A stretch of 64,000 nucleotides of DNA from Paenimyroides aestuarii (GTDB lineage: Bacteria; Bacteroidota; Bacteroidia; Flavobacteriales; Flavobacteriaceae). Below the pieces are notes generated by a model. That model was not told where the DNA came from. It searched no databases and worked only from the letters and a program-made list of their open reading frames with translations. Made by a program: the position numbers and the translations under genes. The stretch covers positions 1,488,001 to 1,552,000 of the forward strand of contig NZ_CP102382.1 in the NCBI RefSeq assembly GCF_024628805.1, in the 5' to 3' direction. Below, piece by piece: positions 1 through 8,322 of this stretch; the first letter of the stretch is position 1; each line of letters opens with the position of its first letter.

Positions 1-771
1 CAAATTGCAGAAAATTTCAATCTGTTTCAATATCCGGTGCATTTAAAATTAAACACAGGCATGAATCGTTTGGGATTCACCCAGAAAGATTTTCCAGCAT
101 TAATAGAATTGCTTAAAAACACCAATTTAGTGCAGGTTGCCAGCATATTTTCGCACTTGGCAACCAGCGATATGCCAGAAGAAAAACAGTTCACCTTGCA
201 GCAAATCGAACGTTTTCAAAAAGAATCGACTTATCTTAAAGAAGAATTACAAATTCATCCGATTTTACATATTTTAAACACATCGGGCATTTATCATTTT
301 GGTGCTTACCAAATGGATATGGTGCGTTTGGGTATTGGCTTGTATGGTGTGGGAAACGAAGCGAAAGAAGACGCGCAGCTGCAAAATGTAGCTACATTAA
401 AAACCGTTATTTTGCAAATAAATGAAGTGGATGTAAACGAAACGGTGGGATATGGCCGACGCTTCATTGCAAACAGAAAAAGCAGAATAGCGACCATTCC
501 CATAGGATATGCCGATGGAATCAGAAGAAGCTATGGAAACGGAAACGGATTTGTACTGATAAATCACCAAAAAGCACCTATTGCAGGCACTATTTGTATG
601 GATATGCTAATGGTTGATGTTACCGATATAAACGCAAACGAAGGCGATGAGGTGGTTGTTTTTGGAAATGATTTACGAATTACTGAATTAGCAAAAATTT
701 GGAATACAATTCCTTACGAAGTAATGACCTCTATTTCGCATCGAGTAAAGCGAATTTTTTATAAAGAGTAA
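1..771 (+). CDS. alr: alanine racemase, C-terminal part (5' end outside window)
   Basis: Converts L-alanine to D-alanine for peptidoglycan. It is a PLP enzyme of the cytoplasm. The frame is open from base 1, so the N-terminal half with the PLP-lysine lies upstream. Visible family motifs, numbered from base 1: KLNTGMNRLGF (residues 16-26), VGYGRRF with the catalytic-base tyrosine at residue 151, GYADGIRR, and CMDM with the conserved Met at residue 200. In many Bacteroidota this domain is the C-terminal half of a MurF-Alr fusion; the fragment cannot tell whether that holds here. It is followed 59 bp later by mscL on the same strand. Function is certain from motifs; full architecture is unknown. 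Confidence 0.93.
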   Translation, partial: QIAENFNLFQYPVHLKLNTGMNRLGFTQKDFPALIELLKNTNLVQVASIFSHLATSDMPEEKQFTLQQIERFQKESTYLKEELQIHPILHILNTSGIYHFGAYQMDMVRLGIGLYGVGNEAKEDAQLQNVATLKTVILQINEVDVNETVGYGRRFIANRKSRIATIPIGYADGIRRSYGNGNGFVLINHQKAPIAGTICMDMLMVDVTDINANEGDEVVVFGNDLRITELAKIWNTIPYEVMTSISHRVKRIFYKE

Positions 772-829
772 TTGGTTTTTAACATAAAATTGTAATTTCG
801 TATTAAATAAAATAAAAAAATAGTTTGTT

Positions 830-1273
830 ATGGGATTTTTAAAAGAATTTAAAGAATTTGCTGTGAAAGGCAATGTAATGGATTTGGCAATTGGAGTAAT
901 CATTGGCGGAGCCTTTGGTAAAATTGTTGACAGTATTGTGAAAGACCTTGTAATGCCACTAATTTCAGCGGTAATTGGTTCTCCAGACTTCACAAATATG
1001 TACATGGTTCTAAAAGATCCAACAGGTAGTATTAATGAAGGGATGGCATTGGCAGATGCTAGAGCCGTTGAGAATGCTGTGGTTTTTGCTTATGGTAATT
1101 TTATTACAGTAGCAATTAATTTTATGTTGCTTGCTTTTGCAGTTTTTTTATTGGTTAAAGGAATTAATCGTTTAAAAAGAAAAGAAGAAGCAGCTGCACC
1201 AGAAGCTCCAAAAGGACCAACACAAGAAGAATTGCTTTCAGATATTCGCGATTTATTAAGAAAACAGCAGTAG
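830..1273 (+). CDS. mscL: large-conductance mechanosensitive channel MscL
   Basis: Inner-membrane channel that opens under membrane tension and releases solutes in hypo-osmotic shock. The 147-residue protein starts with the typical amphipathic helix (MGFLKEFKEFAVKGNVMDLA) leading into TM1 (VIIGGAFGKIV). A periplasmic loop and TM2 (about residues 85-110) follow, then a charged cytoplasmic tail (RLKRKEEAAA) and a final helix LLSDIRDLL. Length and order match the family (about 130-150 residues). It converges on the lipoprotein gene at 1382 with a hairpin between them. Confidence 0.96.
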   Translation: MGFLKEFKEFAVKGNVMDLAIGVIIGGAFGKIVDSIVKDLVMPLISAVIGSPDFTNMYMVLKDPTGSINEGMALADARAVENAVVFAYGNFITVAINFMLLAFAVFLLVKGINRLKRKEEAAAPEAPKGPTQEELLSDIRDLLRKQQ

Positions 1274-1299
1274 TAAGGGAGAAGAATACTAAGTTTAAA

Positions 1300-1333
1300 A
1301 AGCCTCAAAAAAAGTAACTTTTTGAGGCTTATT
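1300..1333. terminator. hairpin between convergent mscL and lipoprotein gene
   Basis: Arms AAGCCTCAAAAA (from 1300) and TTTTTGAGGCTT (ending 1330) form a 12-bp stem. The T-run is better on the minus strand, so it probably serves both converging genes. Confidence 0.75.
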
Positions 1334-1381
1334 TATTATGAGAATCTAAAATTCATGTATTTAACAAGTGTTTAGAATCTA

Positions 1382-1831
1382 TTAATGCTGATGATCGTGA
1401 CCTATAAAAACTTCAACAAACTGTTGATTTTGATTTCCGTTCACGTCAATTACTGTGATGCCTACATGATAGTGTTCTTCAGCAACATCTGTTGGTATCG
1501 AAACATTGTGGTCCACGCTGTGGTTTGTAGCATTTCCAGATACTTCTTGCACGCTGTTGTACTCAAAGTCGGCGGCTAAAAGTTGTTTTGCTTTATGTTC
1601 ATGTCCGTCTTCTGCCGAGTGAATTTCGATTTTATAACTTGCTAAGCCCACGTTGTCTGCTAAATTGGCCTTAATGTTTAAAACCGAACCCGGTTCTACT
1701 TCCTGATGGTCTGTGGGTGCTAAAATTTCAACTGTTGGCTTTGTTGTATCTACCACTGCATCATCGTCTGAACATGATGAAATTGCTATTAAACTTACTA
1801 ATGCAAAACTTAAACTTACTAATTTTTTCAT
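1382..1831 (-). CDS. DUF4625-type His-rich lipoprotein
   Basis: 149-residue exported protein with a lipoprotein signal: MKKLVSLSFALVSLIAISSC with the lipobox Cys at residue 20, followed by SDDDA. The body reads as one Ig-like beta-sandwich (PTVEILAPTDHQEVEPGS, LADNVGLASYKIEI), matching the Bacteroidota DUF4625 family as I remember it. Histidines are frequent (GHEH, HSVDH, EHYH) and the C-terminus ends GHDHQH, which suggests metal binding. It is the last gene of a minus-strand group, 18 bp after the TonB-dependent receptor, so the two are probably co-transcribed. The metal and the exact role are inference. Confidence 0.8.
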   Translation of the reverse strand: MKKLVSLSFALVSLIAISSCSDDDAVVDTTKPTVEILAPTDHQEVEPGSVLNIKANLADNVGLASYKIEIHSAEDGHEHKAKQLLAADFEYNSVQEVSGNATNHSVDHNVSIPTDVAEEHYHVGITVIDVNGNQNQQFVEVFIGHDHQH

Positions 1832-1849
1832 GATTGATTTCTTTTTAAA

Positions 1850-4195
1850 TTAAATAGGTATTGTTATAAAAATTTGAATGTTTCTGCCAAACTCCGGAAT
1901 ATCCAAAGCGCGGTAAAAACTGTTGTGATGATAGTAAACCGTGTTAAAAACATTGTTCACCTGCAAACGAATTTGTGGTTTAAAACCTTTAAAATTTAGT
2001 ACCGAACTAAATTGAGCGTTTGCAATGGTGTAACCCGGCGTTACTTCTTCGTTTTGGGCAATTCTGTTTTGCTGCAAAGCTGTTTTTGTTCCTATTTGAA
2101 ACTCATTTTGTTGCAACAAACTACCGTCTTTTAAACGATATTGTACATTAAATTGTCCGTTAATTGGGGTTGAAAATGGCAAAGGATAATCAACACCCGA
2201 ATCACTAATTTGCTTATTGTATAAATATGCCGCCTGTGCCTGGAAACCAAATTTGTTCCACTGGTAATGCGCATCAACCTCTAAACCCGTAAGCATCGCT
2301 TTTGATTGGTCGTATTTGTATAATTGACCGCCGTGTGGCAAAATTGAAAACGCGCCCGTTGGTTTTAAGAAGATGTAATTAGTGAAATAATATAAATAAG
2401 CACTGGCGTTTATTTTAAAGTTATTTTTATGGAAATGTTGGCTTAAATCAAAAGCCCAGCCTTTTTCTACATCTAAATTCGGATTTCCTTGTTCGTGACG
2501 AAAAGCGCCATGGTGAATTCCGTTCGAACTTAATTCCATTGCCGTTGGAAATCGAAAATTTGATGCAACAGTAAACGTAGTTTCCCAATCTTCGGAAATT
2601 TGGTGCGATACGCCAAAAGCTACATTTCCTCTTGAAAAATCTTTAGAAAGTGGTACTGCTCGTTGGGCATTTTGTAAAGCCTGATCGTTTGGTGTGCCGC
2701 GTTGCAACAAATAATCAAACAACACTTCATCAAAAAAACCGGCAACTTTTACATGGGCAACATCATATCGTGCGCCTAATTCCAATTTCCAATCAGTTAC
2801 GAAATCCCAATTGTGTTTGCCAAAAAAGCCTATATTCCATCGGTTATATTCCGGCATTAAATAGCTGTATCCCGCAATATCGTTGGTTTGATACTGAGTT
2901 TGCACACCCAAAATAGTAGTATGATCTAACAACCAATCTTTTTTGTACGATAATTCGGCGTTTAGCGTATTCAATTTAAAATCTAACTCTAAATTAGGGT
3001 CGATTTCGGGCGGAACTTGATTGGAGTAATGGGAATGAAACAAGCTGTATTCTTGGCGGTGATTGCGTTGAAAACCAAACTTAAAATCCCAGATACTATG
3101 TGTGTTCATCCATTTGGCATGATAGGTTACTTTGGTATGATTTACTTGTTGATAGGGCATGCCGATGTTTCGATTGTTTCCATCGGGTTTGGCATCATTC
3201 ACAGACGGAATTCCGTGTGCACCTGCAAAAAAGCCCGATTTATTTTGAAACTGACTGATGCTTAAAATACTTTGAAAATCATCCTTCAAATAACCCCATT
3301 GTCCATATACCGAAAATTCGTTTCCAGCAGTATTGGTCATGTTTCCATTGGTCAACGGAATTCTGGTTCCCAAATACCTGATTTCATCAACCGGAACTTT
3401 AAAATCGGCAAATGTGGTGTATGATGTTTTTAATTTGTAAAAATGTTGCCCTTTTTTGTACGACATATTCAGCGCATTTGCCCACGATTTGTTTACACTT
3501 TGAGCCGTTGTAAGATATTGTGCCTTAAAACCATCGGTAGGAATGGTTTCGTTGTTTACTTCTATCACACCCGCAATCGCGTCCGACCCGTGCGTGATAG
3601 TGCCCACACCTTTTATAACCTCCACACTTTCGGTAGTTAACGCGTCAATTTCCAAACCGTGATCGGCGCCCCATTGCTGTCCTTCCTGCTTAATACCGTT
3701 TTCGGTAACAGCCAAACGGGTGAACCCCAAGCCCCGCATCATAGGTTTTGCGGTTTGCGAACCAACGGTAACGGCATCTAACCCAACAACGTTTGACAAG
3801 GTTTTTGCCAAGCTGTTGCTGTAATTATCCTGAAGATATTTCTGTGTAACTTTCTGCTGATTGTAAGCTTTTTGCTGTGCGGTATGAATTACAACAGTTT
3901 CTAAGGTTTCTTCTTCATTTAAAACAATGGAGATTTGTTTGGATTGATGCAACTGAATTTTCTCCTGATAAACACCATAACCATCTGCTGAAACCTTTAA
4001 AGTATAAGTTCCGCTTTTAAGATTGGTGAATTGAAAATATCCCGAATCATCAGTATCCACACAACTACTACTTAAATCAACATGACTGTTTGGTATGCTT
4101 TCGCCATCAACATTTTTCACAACACCCGATAATTGATACTGCGCAAAAACGCCATAGCCCAACATACACAAAACAATCGTTAATAATAAACGCAT
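1850..4195 (-). CDS. TonB-dependent outer-membrane receptor, probably for a metal
   Basis: 781-residue outer-membrane receptor for active uptake using TonB/ExbBD energy. It has a signal peptide (cleavage after GVFAQ), then a carboxypeptidase-regulatory-like beta domain (about residues 20-95, SGVVKNVDGESIPNSHV). A plug domain covers about 105-220 (ETVVIHTAQ; MMRGLGFTRLAVTENGI; GVGTITHGSDAIAGVIEV), followed by a 22-strand-type barrel to an aromatic-poor C-terminal strand (IQIFITIPI). Histidine is rich in the barrel loops. The flanking His-rich lipoprotein and His/Cys small protein point to a transition metal (zinc or copper are the natural candidates), but the substrate cannot be read from sequence. 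No Zur or Fur gene is nearby. Confidence 0.88.
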   Translation of the reverse strand: MRLLLTIVLCMLGYGVFAQYQLSGVVKNVDGESIPNSHVDLSSSCVDTDDSGYFQFTNLKSGTYTLKVSADGYGVYQEKIQLHQSKQISIVLNEEETLETVVIHTAQQKAYNQQKVTQKYLQDNYSNSLAKTLSNVVGLDAVTVGSQTAKPMMRGLGFTRLAVTENGIKQEGQQWGADHGLEIDALTTESVEVIKGVGTITHGSDAIAGVIEVNNETIPTDGFKAQYLTTAQSVNKSWANALNMSYKKGQHFYKLKTSYTTFADFKVPVDEIRYLGTRIPLTNGNMTNTAGNEFSVYGQWGYLKDDFQSILSISQFQNKSGFFAGAHGIPSVNDAKPDGNNRNIGMPYQQVNHTKVTYHAKWMNTHSIWDFKFGFQRNHRQEYSLFHSHYSNQVPPEIDPNLELDFKLNTLNAELSYKKDWLLDHTTILGVQTQYQTNDIAGYSYLMPEYNRWNIGFFGKHNWDFVTDWKLELGARYDVAHVKVAGFFDEVLFDYLLQRGTPNDQALQNAQRAVPLSKDFSRGNVAFGVSHQISEDWETTFTVASNFRFPTAMELSSNGIHHGAFRHEQGNPNLDVEKGWAFDLSQHFHKNNFKINASAYLYYFTNYIFLKPTGAFSILPHGGQLYKYDQSKAMLTGLEVDAHYQWNKFGFQAQAAYLYNKQISDSGVDYPLPFSTPINGQFNVQYRLKDGSLLQQNEFQIGTKTALQQNRIAQNEEVTPGYTIANAQFSSVLNFKGFKPQIRLQVNNVFNTVYYHHNSFYRALDIPEFGRNIQIFITIPI

Positions 4196-4339
4196 TTTGT
4201 GAGCTTTTTAATTTTTGTAAATGATTGAATTGGTTATTCGTAAGTTTAAACGAAGTTGAAAACTATATGTAAAAGATCCATTTCATTACTCGAAGTGATG
4301 AATTGGAATATATACTGATTAAATAACCAAAATTGCATA

Positions 4340-4672
4340 CTAAACAAAAACCGGCGGACCGCGAAGTGATACAAAATCAAACGAAGCATCAACAGAAGTT
4401 GTTTGATACAACGCGTTTAATTTTGGATATGTTTTGGTGGGATAAAATACGATTACATCTGGTGTAACAGTTGTAAACGGACTAAAAGTAAAGTGACAGA
4501 TTTGACAATCATCGGAATGATGGTTTGCCAGTTGCTCATGTTTATCATGGTGCGTATCTGTACTTAAAAAATCGGAAACCAAATGCGAATACGTATGCAC
4601 CGATTGAAACATTAGCGTTACCAGAACACAAATGCTAAAAAACAATGATATGATTTGCTTGTTTGATTTCAT
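4340..4672 (-). CDS. small exported His/Cys protein, function unknown
   Basis: 110 residues. An N-terminal hydrophobic segment (IISLFFSICVLVTLMF) acts as signal or anchor. It is followed by a His-rich stretch (DTHHDKHEQLANHHSDDC) containing CQIC, and by a conserved-looking end LRGPPVFV. I recognise the general type (short His-rich CxxC proteins next to TonB receptors in Flavobacteriaceae) but not a named function. It is the first gene of the group with the receptor (gap 144 bp) and lipoprotein, so a role in handling the same, probably metallic, substrate is inferred. A -7 element lies only 8 bp before its ATG. Confidence 0.65.
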   Translation of the reverse strand: MKSNKQIISLFFSICVLVTLMFQSVHTYSHLVSDFLSTDTHHDKHEQLANHHSDDCQICHFTFSPFTTVTPDVIVFYPTKTYPKLNALYQTTSVDASFDFVSLRGPPVFV

Positions 4673-4679
4673 AGAACTG

Positions 4680-4687
4680 CAAATATA
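4680..4687 (-). promoter_or_regulatory. promoter -7 element of the 4672 gene
   Basis: On the minus strand TATATTTG matches the Bacteroidota TAnnTTTG element, with TTG 17 bp upstream inside the neighbouring terminator stem. The ATG at 4672 is 8 bases from the element, so the transcript would be almost leaderless. Confidence 0.6.
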
Positions 4688-4716
4688 AAAAACTCTTGAC
4701 GAATCAAGAGTTTTTT
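4687..4716 (-). terminator. terminator of the DUF4476 gene
   Basis: A 13-bp perfect stem (arm AAAAAACTCTTGA and its complement) with the 4-nt loop CGAA and T-runs on both sides, 100 bp after the DUF4476 stop. The promoter of the next gene overlaps it. Confidence 0.85.
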
Positions 4717-4815
4717 ATATGGGATTAACATTTTGATAAGAGTGATTTCATATGTTATGCGTGGAGATCAGTCTAAAATTTAATTGAATTTCATAAAAAA
4801 AAGAGAATGGTTGCT

Positions 4816-5673
4816 TTATCTTCTGTTCGAAATGTAGTTCATTAATTCTTGACGGTTGCTGTTAAAATCAAAACTATCGTAAACGGTATAAAAATTTTGT
4901 TTGTCGGCGCAATAATCAAACAATAGCTTGCCGGCTTTTAAGCGGTTGGTATCAAACGAAAAAGTGTCTAATAAAACAGCTATTTGCTGCGATGTAAACC
5001 AAGTTACACCTACTTGTTGCTGTATATAAGCCAATTTGTTGTCATCGAAACTAGCCGTTTTTTTTAAATACTGCACAAAATTTTCAAACGAACGGTTGTC
5101 CATAACTCCGCGTGATGTGTTCGGGTAATTGTTGAAACCAGACATATTGTTATACGGGTTGTTCCAAACATCATCCCATTCGTTAAAACCATACATCTGT
5201 CCTTGCACTCGGTACGAATCTAACAAATACAAACCATGGTTGCTAAAATAGTCTAAAACCATACGGGTGTTGTTTCGAATGTTTAAGGAAGTGCGGTAAA
5301 CTAAATAGCGGTCTTGATAAATAGAAAGCATCATTCTGCCCGAACGTAAATCAAAAAAGCGGTATTTGCCCGAAGAAGAACTCATTACCTGATCATCGAT
5401 CTCAACAGTATAATAACCAAATTCGGGAATTCGTAGGAACACTTCGGCATAACCATTGTTTTGATTCCAAGTGTATCGCGGATTGTTGTTTCGAATCAAT
5501 GCCCGATTATTTGTTTGGTTCGATGAAATGCTTCGTGCTGCGTTGCTACTTCGTTGGGTTCTCATTTCAGAAGTAGAGGCTTCGTTTTTTAAAAGTTCGC
5601 CTTTTTTTCCGGCTTCTTGTGCGAAAGTAACGCTGCTTAGGGCAAGTAAACAAAGAGTAATTATTTTTTTCAT
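4816..5673 (-). CDS. secreted DUF4476 domain protein
   Basis: 285 residues with a clear signal peptide (MKKIITLCLLALSSVTFAQ). The middle (about 65-165) is beta-rich and aromatic (GYAEVFLRIPEFGYYTVEID). The last 95 residues form the DUF4476 domain: MDNRSFENFVQYLKKTASFDDNKLAYIQ, FTSQQIAVLLDTFSFDTNRLKAG and DFNSNRQELMNYIS, in short excerpts of a helical repeat-like fold common in Bacteroidota. Function is unknown. It is a single-gene unit with a terminator behind it; upstream lies the hemD terminator. Nothing in the context suggests a pathway. Confidence 0.85.
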   Translation of the reverse strand: MKKIITLCLLALSSVTFAQEAGKKGELLKNEASTSEMRTQRSSNAARSISSNQTNNRALIRNNNPRYTWNQNNGYAEVFLRIPEFGYYTVEIDDQVMSSSSGKYRFFDLRSGRMMLSIYQDRYLVYRTSLNIRNNTRMVLDYFSNHGLYLLDSYRVQGQMYGFNEWDDVWNNPYNNMSGFNNYPNTSRGVMDNRSFENFVQYLKKTASFDDNKLAYIQQQVGVTWFTSQQIAVLLDTFSFDTNRLKAGKLLFDYCADKQNFYTVYDSFDFNSNRQELMNYISNRR

Positions 5674-5746
5674 GATCGATAAAGTTTGTGTTCAAAAAGG
5701 TGCATTCATGAATCGTGCCAATCTTTTGCGAGTGCGTGAAATAAAA

Positions 5747-5773
5747 ACAACCTCTTCGGAATGAAGAGGTTGT
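5747..5773 (-). terminator. terminator of hemD
   Basis: Arms AACAACCTCTTC and GAAGAGGTTGTT with a 5-nt loop, directly behind the hemD stop at 5781; T-rich on the minus strand beyond the stem. Confidence 0.8.
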
Positions 5774-5780
5774 TTGTTTA

Positions 5781-6524
5781 TTATTTGTTCACTTTTGCTA
5801 AATATTGATCTATTGCCATGGTCATGGAAGGTGCTTCGGGGGTTGGCGCCATGATATCTACGCGCAAGCCTGCATCTTCAGCTTCTTTTTTTGTAGTGCT
5901 TCCAAAAACAGCAATTCGGGTGTTGTCTTGCACAAAATCGGGAAAGTTTTTAAACAATGAATTGATTCCCGTTGGGCTAAAAAAGCATAAAACATCGTAT
6001 TTTACATCTTTTAAATCGGAAAGATCGCTCATTGCGGTTCTAAAAAATATACCTTGTGTCCAGTTTACGCCTAAATCGTTCAGCGTTTGTGGCACATCAT
6101 CGTTTAATTTATCTGATGCGGGTAATAAAAATTTATCGTCTTTAAATTTCTTTATAAGAGGCGATAAATCTCCAAAATCTTTCTGTCCCACATAAATTTT
6201 TCGTTTGCGATATACTACATATTTCTGCAAATAATATGCAATGGCTTCCGATTGGCAAAAATATTTGGTGGTTTCAGGAACTTTAAAACGCATTTCTTCT
6301 GCCACTCTAAAATAGTGATCTACCGAGTTTTTGCTCGTAAGAATTATAGAGCCAAAATTGCTCAAATCTATCTTTTGAACACGCACTTCTTTAGCGTTTA
6401 CACCCTCAACGTGAATGAAAGGTCTAAAGTCAATTTTTACTTTGTATTTCTGTTGTAAATCGAAATACGGTGAGTTTTCTACTTTAGGTTCTGGCTGTGA
6501 CACCAAAATTGATTTCACTTTCAT
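5781..6524 (-). CDS. hemD: uroporphyrinogen-III synthase
   Basis: Closes and inverts ring D of hydroxymethylbilane to give uroporphyrinogen III for haem. The frame could extend to 6557, but that start would overlap the preceding gene. I chose the ATG at 6524 (MKVKSILVSQPEP), which lies 13 bp behind that gene and gives 247 residues, the usual size. Family signs: N-terminal ILVSQPEP, the first half ending ILTSKNSVDHYF, and the second half VLCFFSPTGINSLF ... IAVFGSTTKKEAEDAG ... PEAPSMTMAIDQYL. It probably shares a transcript with the DUF4271 gene upstream. The low sequence conservation is normal for HemD. Confidence 0.88.
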   Translation of the reverse strand: MKVKSILVSQPEPKVENSPYFDLQQKYKVKIDFRPFIHVEGVNAKEVRVQKIDLSNFGSIILTSKNSVDHYFRVAEEMRFKVPETTKYFCQSEAIAYYLQKYVVYRKRKIYVGQKDFGDLSPLIKKFKDDKFLLPASDKLNDDVPQTLNDLGVNWTQGIFFRTAMSDLSDLKDVKYDVLCFFSPTGINSLFKNFPDFVQDNTRIAVFGSTTKKEAEDAGLRVDIMAPTPEAPSMTMAIDQYLAKVNK

Positions 6525-6537
6525 ATATTTTTCTGCT

Positions 6538-7206
6538 TTATGTTTTAGAAATAACAAACCAATGGTACATGATTATATACGGTGCTATTTCAAAGGTGCA
6601 AAGATACAAAATAAAATAAAACAAAAACTGACTAAATACTTTTTGATAATTTTTTAAGAGAAGAATAAACAAAATGGCATTAAAAAGCACGAAAACGCCT
6701 GATACAATCCATATAAAATAATCAAATGAAAATCGGTTGTAAAACAGAATTGCAACAACAGGAAGCAGCAATAATCCTAAATAGGAACGATAACTTACCT
6801 TGACCAAATTGTATTGTTCTGCAAATTCTTCCATATTAAAACAAACTGCAATGATTTTTTCAATAAAATATTTTACCAGCACAAAAAACAAAAGAATGCT
6901 TAGAATACGCAAATAGGTAGGAAAATAACTAAGTTCAGATAAACCAGTAAGGCTTATAATGTAATGCACAAAAAGACTTAGCGATACCATTTGCACAAAA
7001 AACATACTTATGGTGAAGCCGCTTTTCATGTTGTTGGAATCGCGATACGTGGAAAGATATTTGTTCGAAAACGCCAGTTTTGCAAAATCGCTGAACCGGT
7101 TTGGAAACGTAATTCGGGTAATAACAATAGCGGCAAAGGCAGCCACAAGCAGCACCGTTACCCAGTCTATCGACGAAATGTTCCTTTGTAAAAAATCTAT
7201 TTCCAT
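6538..7206 (-). CDS. DUF4271 integral membrane protein
   Basis: 222 residues with about six hydrophobic segments: near residues 17-33, 68-85, 95-112, 142-160, 168-185 and 192-215. It matches the Bacteroidota DUF4271 family, which habitually sits directly before hemD; the stop at 6538 is 13 bp before the hemD start. The molecular role is unknown. Its upstream region has been cut short by the IS element, whose end lies 44 bp from the ATG. A near-consensus -7 (TATTTTTA, minus strand) survives in that space. Confidence 0.85.
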   Translation of the reverse strand: MEIDFLQRNISSIDWVTVLLVAAFAAIVITRITFPNRFSDFAKLAFSNKYLSTYRDSNNMKSGFTISMFFVQMVSLSLFVHYIISLTGLSELSYFPTYLRILSILLFFVLVKYFIEKIIAVCFNMEEFAEQYNLVKVSYRSYLGLLLLPVVAILFYNRFSFDYFIWIVSGVFVLFNAILFILLLKNYQKVFSQFLFYFILYLCTFEIAPYIIMYHWFVISKT

Positions 7207-7250
7207 AACCGGCGTAAAAATACTAATTTTATATCGAATAAAACCTTCTA

Positions 7251-8263
7251 ACCTGAGTTCGATTATTATTATTTAGGATAAATATATTGTATAAAAAAAG
7301 AAATAGTTGTATATTTAATTATCTGATTGTTAAACATTTAAACAACTATTTCTTATGATTAATTTCGATAAAATTACAGAAATTTTTTGTCTTGTTGATG
7401 AATTTTGCCAGCAATTTTTTCCTTTTCTTGAAAAAAACAGTATTGGAAACAAATCTAAAAGACCCCCAATGATGTCACCCAGTGAAATAATAAGTATTAT
7501 GATTCTTTTTCATTTGAGCGGTTTCAGATGCTTTAAGCACTTTTACATTTTCTATATTCAAAAACATATGCAAGCTGAGTTTCCTAAAACAGTGTCTTAC
7601 AATAGATTTACAGAGCTTATGCAATCCAACATACTTCCGCTCACAATGTTTTTAAAAACCTGCTGTATGGGCAATTGTACAGGTATTTCATTTGTTGATT
7701 CCACTCCAGTAAGGGTTTGTAAAAACAAGCGAATCAAAAACAATAAAGTGTTCAAAGATATAGCTACCGTAGGCAAGTCCACTATGGGGTGGTTCTATGG
7801 GTTCAAGCTTCACTTAATTATCAATGAAAAGGGTGAAATTCTAAGCTTTACTATTACACAAGCCAATGTAGATGACCGTGAACCTCTTAAAAATGAAGGA
7901 TTTCTCAAAGGGATTTCGGAAAACTCTTTGCAGATAAAGGGTATATCTCTAAAAAAATTGCAGACATATTATTTGTTGATGGTGTTCATCTAATCACACA
8001 ACTTAAAAACAATATGAAAAACTGTTTAATGACCTTGTCTGACAAAATACTATTGAGAAAACGTTCTGTTATTGAAACAGTTAACGATGAATTGAAAAAT
8101 ATGTGTCAAATTGAACATTCAAGACATAGATCTATAGGAAACTTTCTTACAAACCTTATTTCGGGTCTAATTGCTTATTCATTTTTTCCTAAAAAACCTT
8201 CAATACAATATAATGAACTAAAAACAAATCAGTTAACAATGTTCTGATTAATCGAACTCAGGT
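7251..8263 (+). mobile_element. IS982-family insertion sequence
   Basis: 1013 bp, bounded by perfect 15-bp terminal inverted repeats beginning ACCTGAGTTCGATTA (7251-7265, and inverted at 8249-8263). The terminal ACC is typical of IS982. The flanks carry a 5-bp direct repeat TTCTA (7246-7250 and 8264-8268), consistent with a target duplication. It contains one transposase gene, now frameshifted. It sits between the divergent DUF4271 and glycosyltransferase genes, 44 bp and 59 bp from their starts. Confidence 0.92.
7355..8247 (+). pseudogene. IS982-family transposase, frameshifted
   Basis: The two reading frames together give the full IS982 transposase. The first frame runs 7355-7993 and holds two of the DDE residues (FVDSTPVRVCKNKR and NVDDRE). 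The second frame begins around 7920 and continues KLFADKGYISKKIAD ... NMKNCLMTLSDKILLRKRS, IETVNDELKN (third acidic residue), EHSRHRS, to 8247. Comparing the two frames, one A is missing in the A-run at 7920-7923, where GAAAAC would need GAAAAAC. No canonical slippery heptamer is present, so this is probably an inactivated copy rather than programmed frameshifting. An intact copy elsewhere in the genome could still mobilise it. Confidence 0.88.
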
Positions 8264-8300
8264 TTCTAATTTTATTAAGAAAACTACATTTAAAAAAAAG

Positions 8301-8308
8301 TACATTTG
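8301..8308 (+). promoter_or_regulatory. -7 element of the glycosyltransferase gene
   Basis: TACATTTG fits TAnnTTTG and lies 14 bp before the ATG at 8323, on the surviving side of the IS insertion. Confidence 0.5.
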
Positions 8309-8322
8309 CCAATAATTATTTT

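Noticed and set aside
7900..7940. Programmed -1 frameshifting in the IS982 transposase
   Set aside because: The join at GGAAAAC has no X-XXY-YYZ heptamer and no obvious downstream structure; restoring one A gives a perfect continuous protein, so a simple deletion is the better reading.
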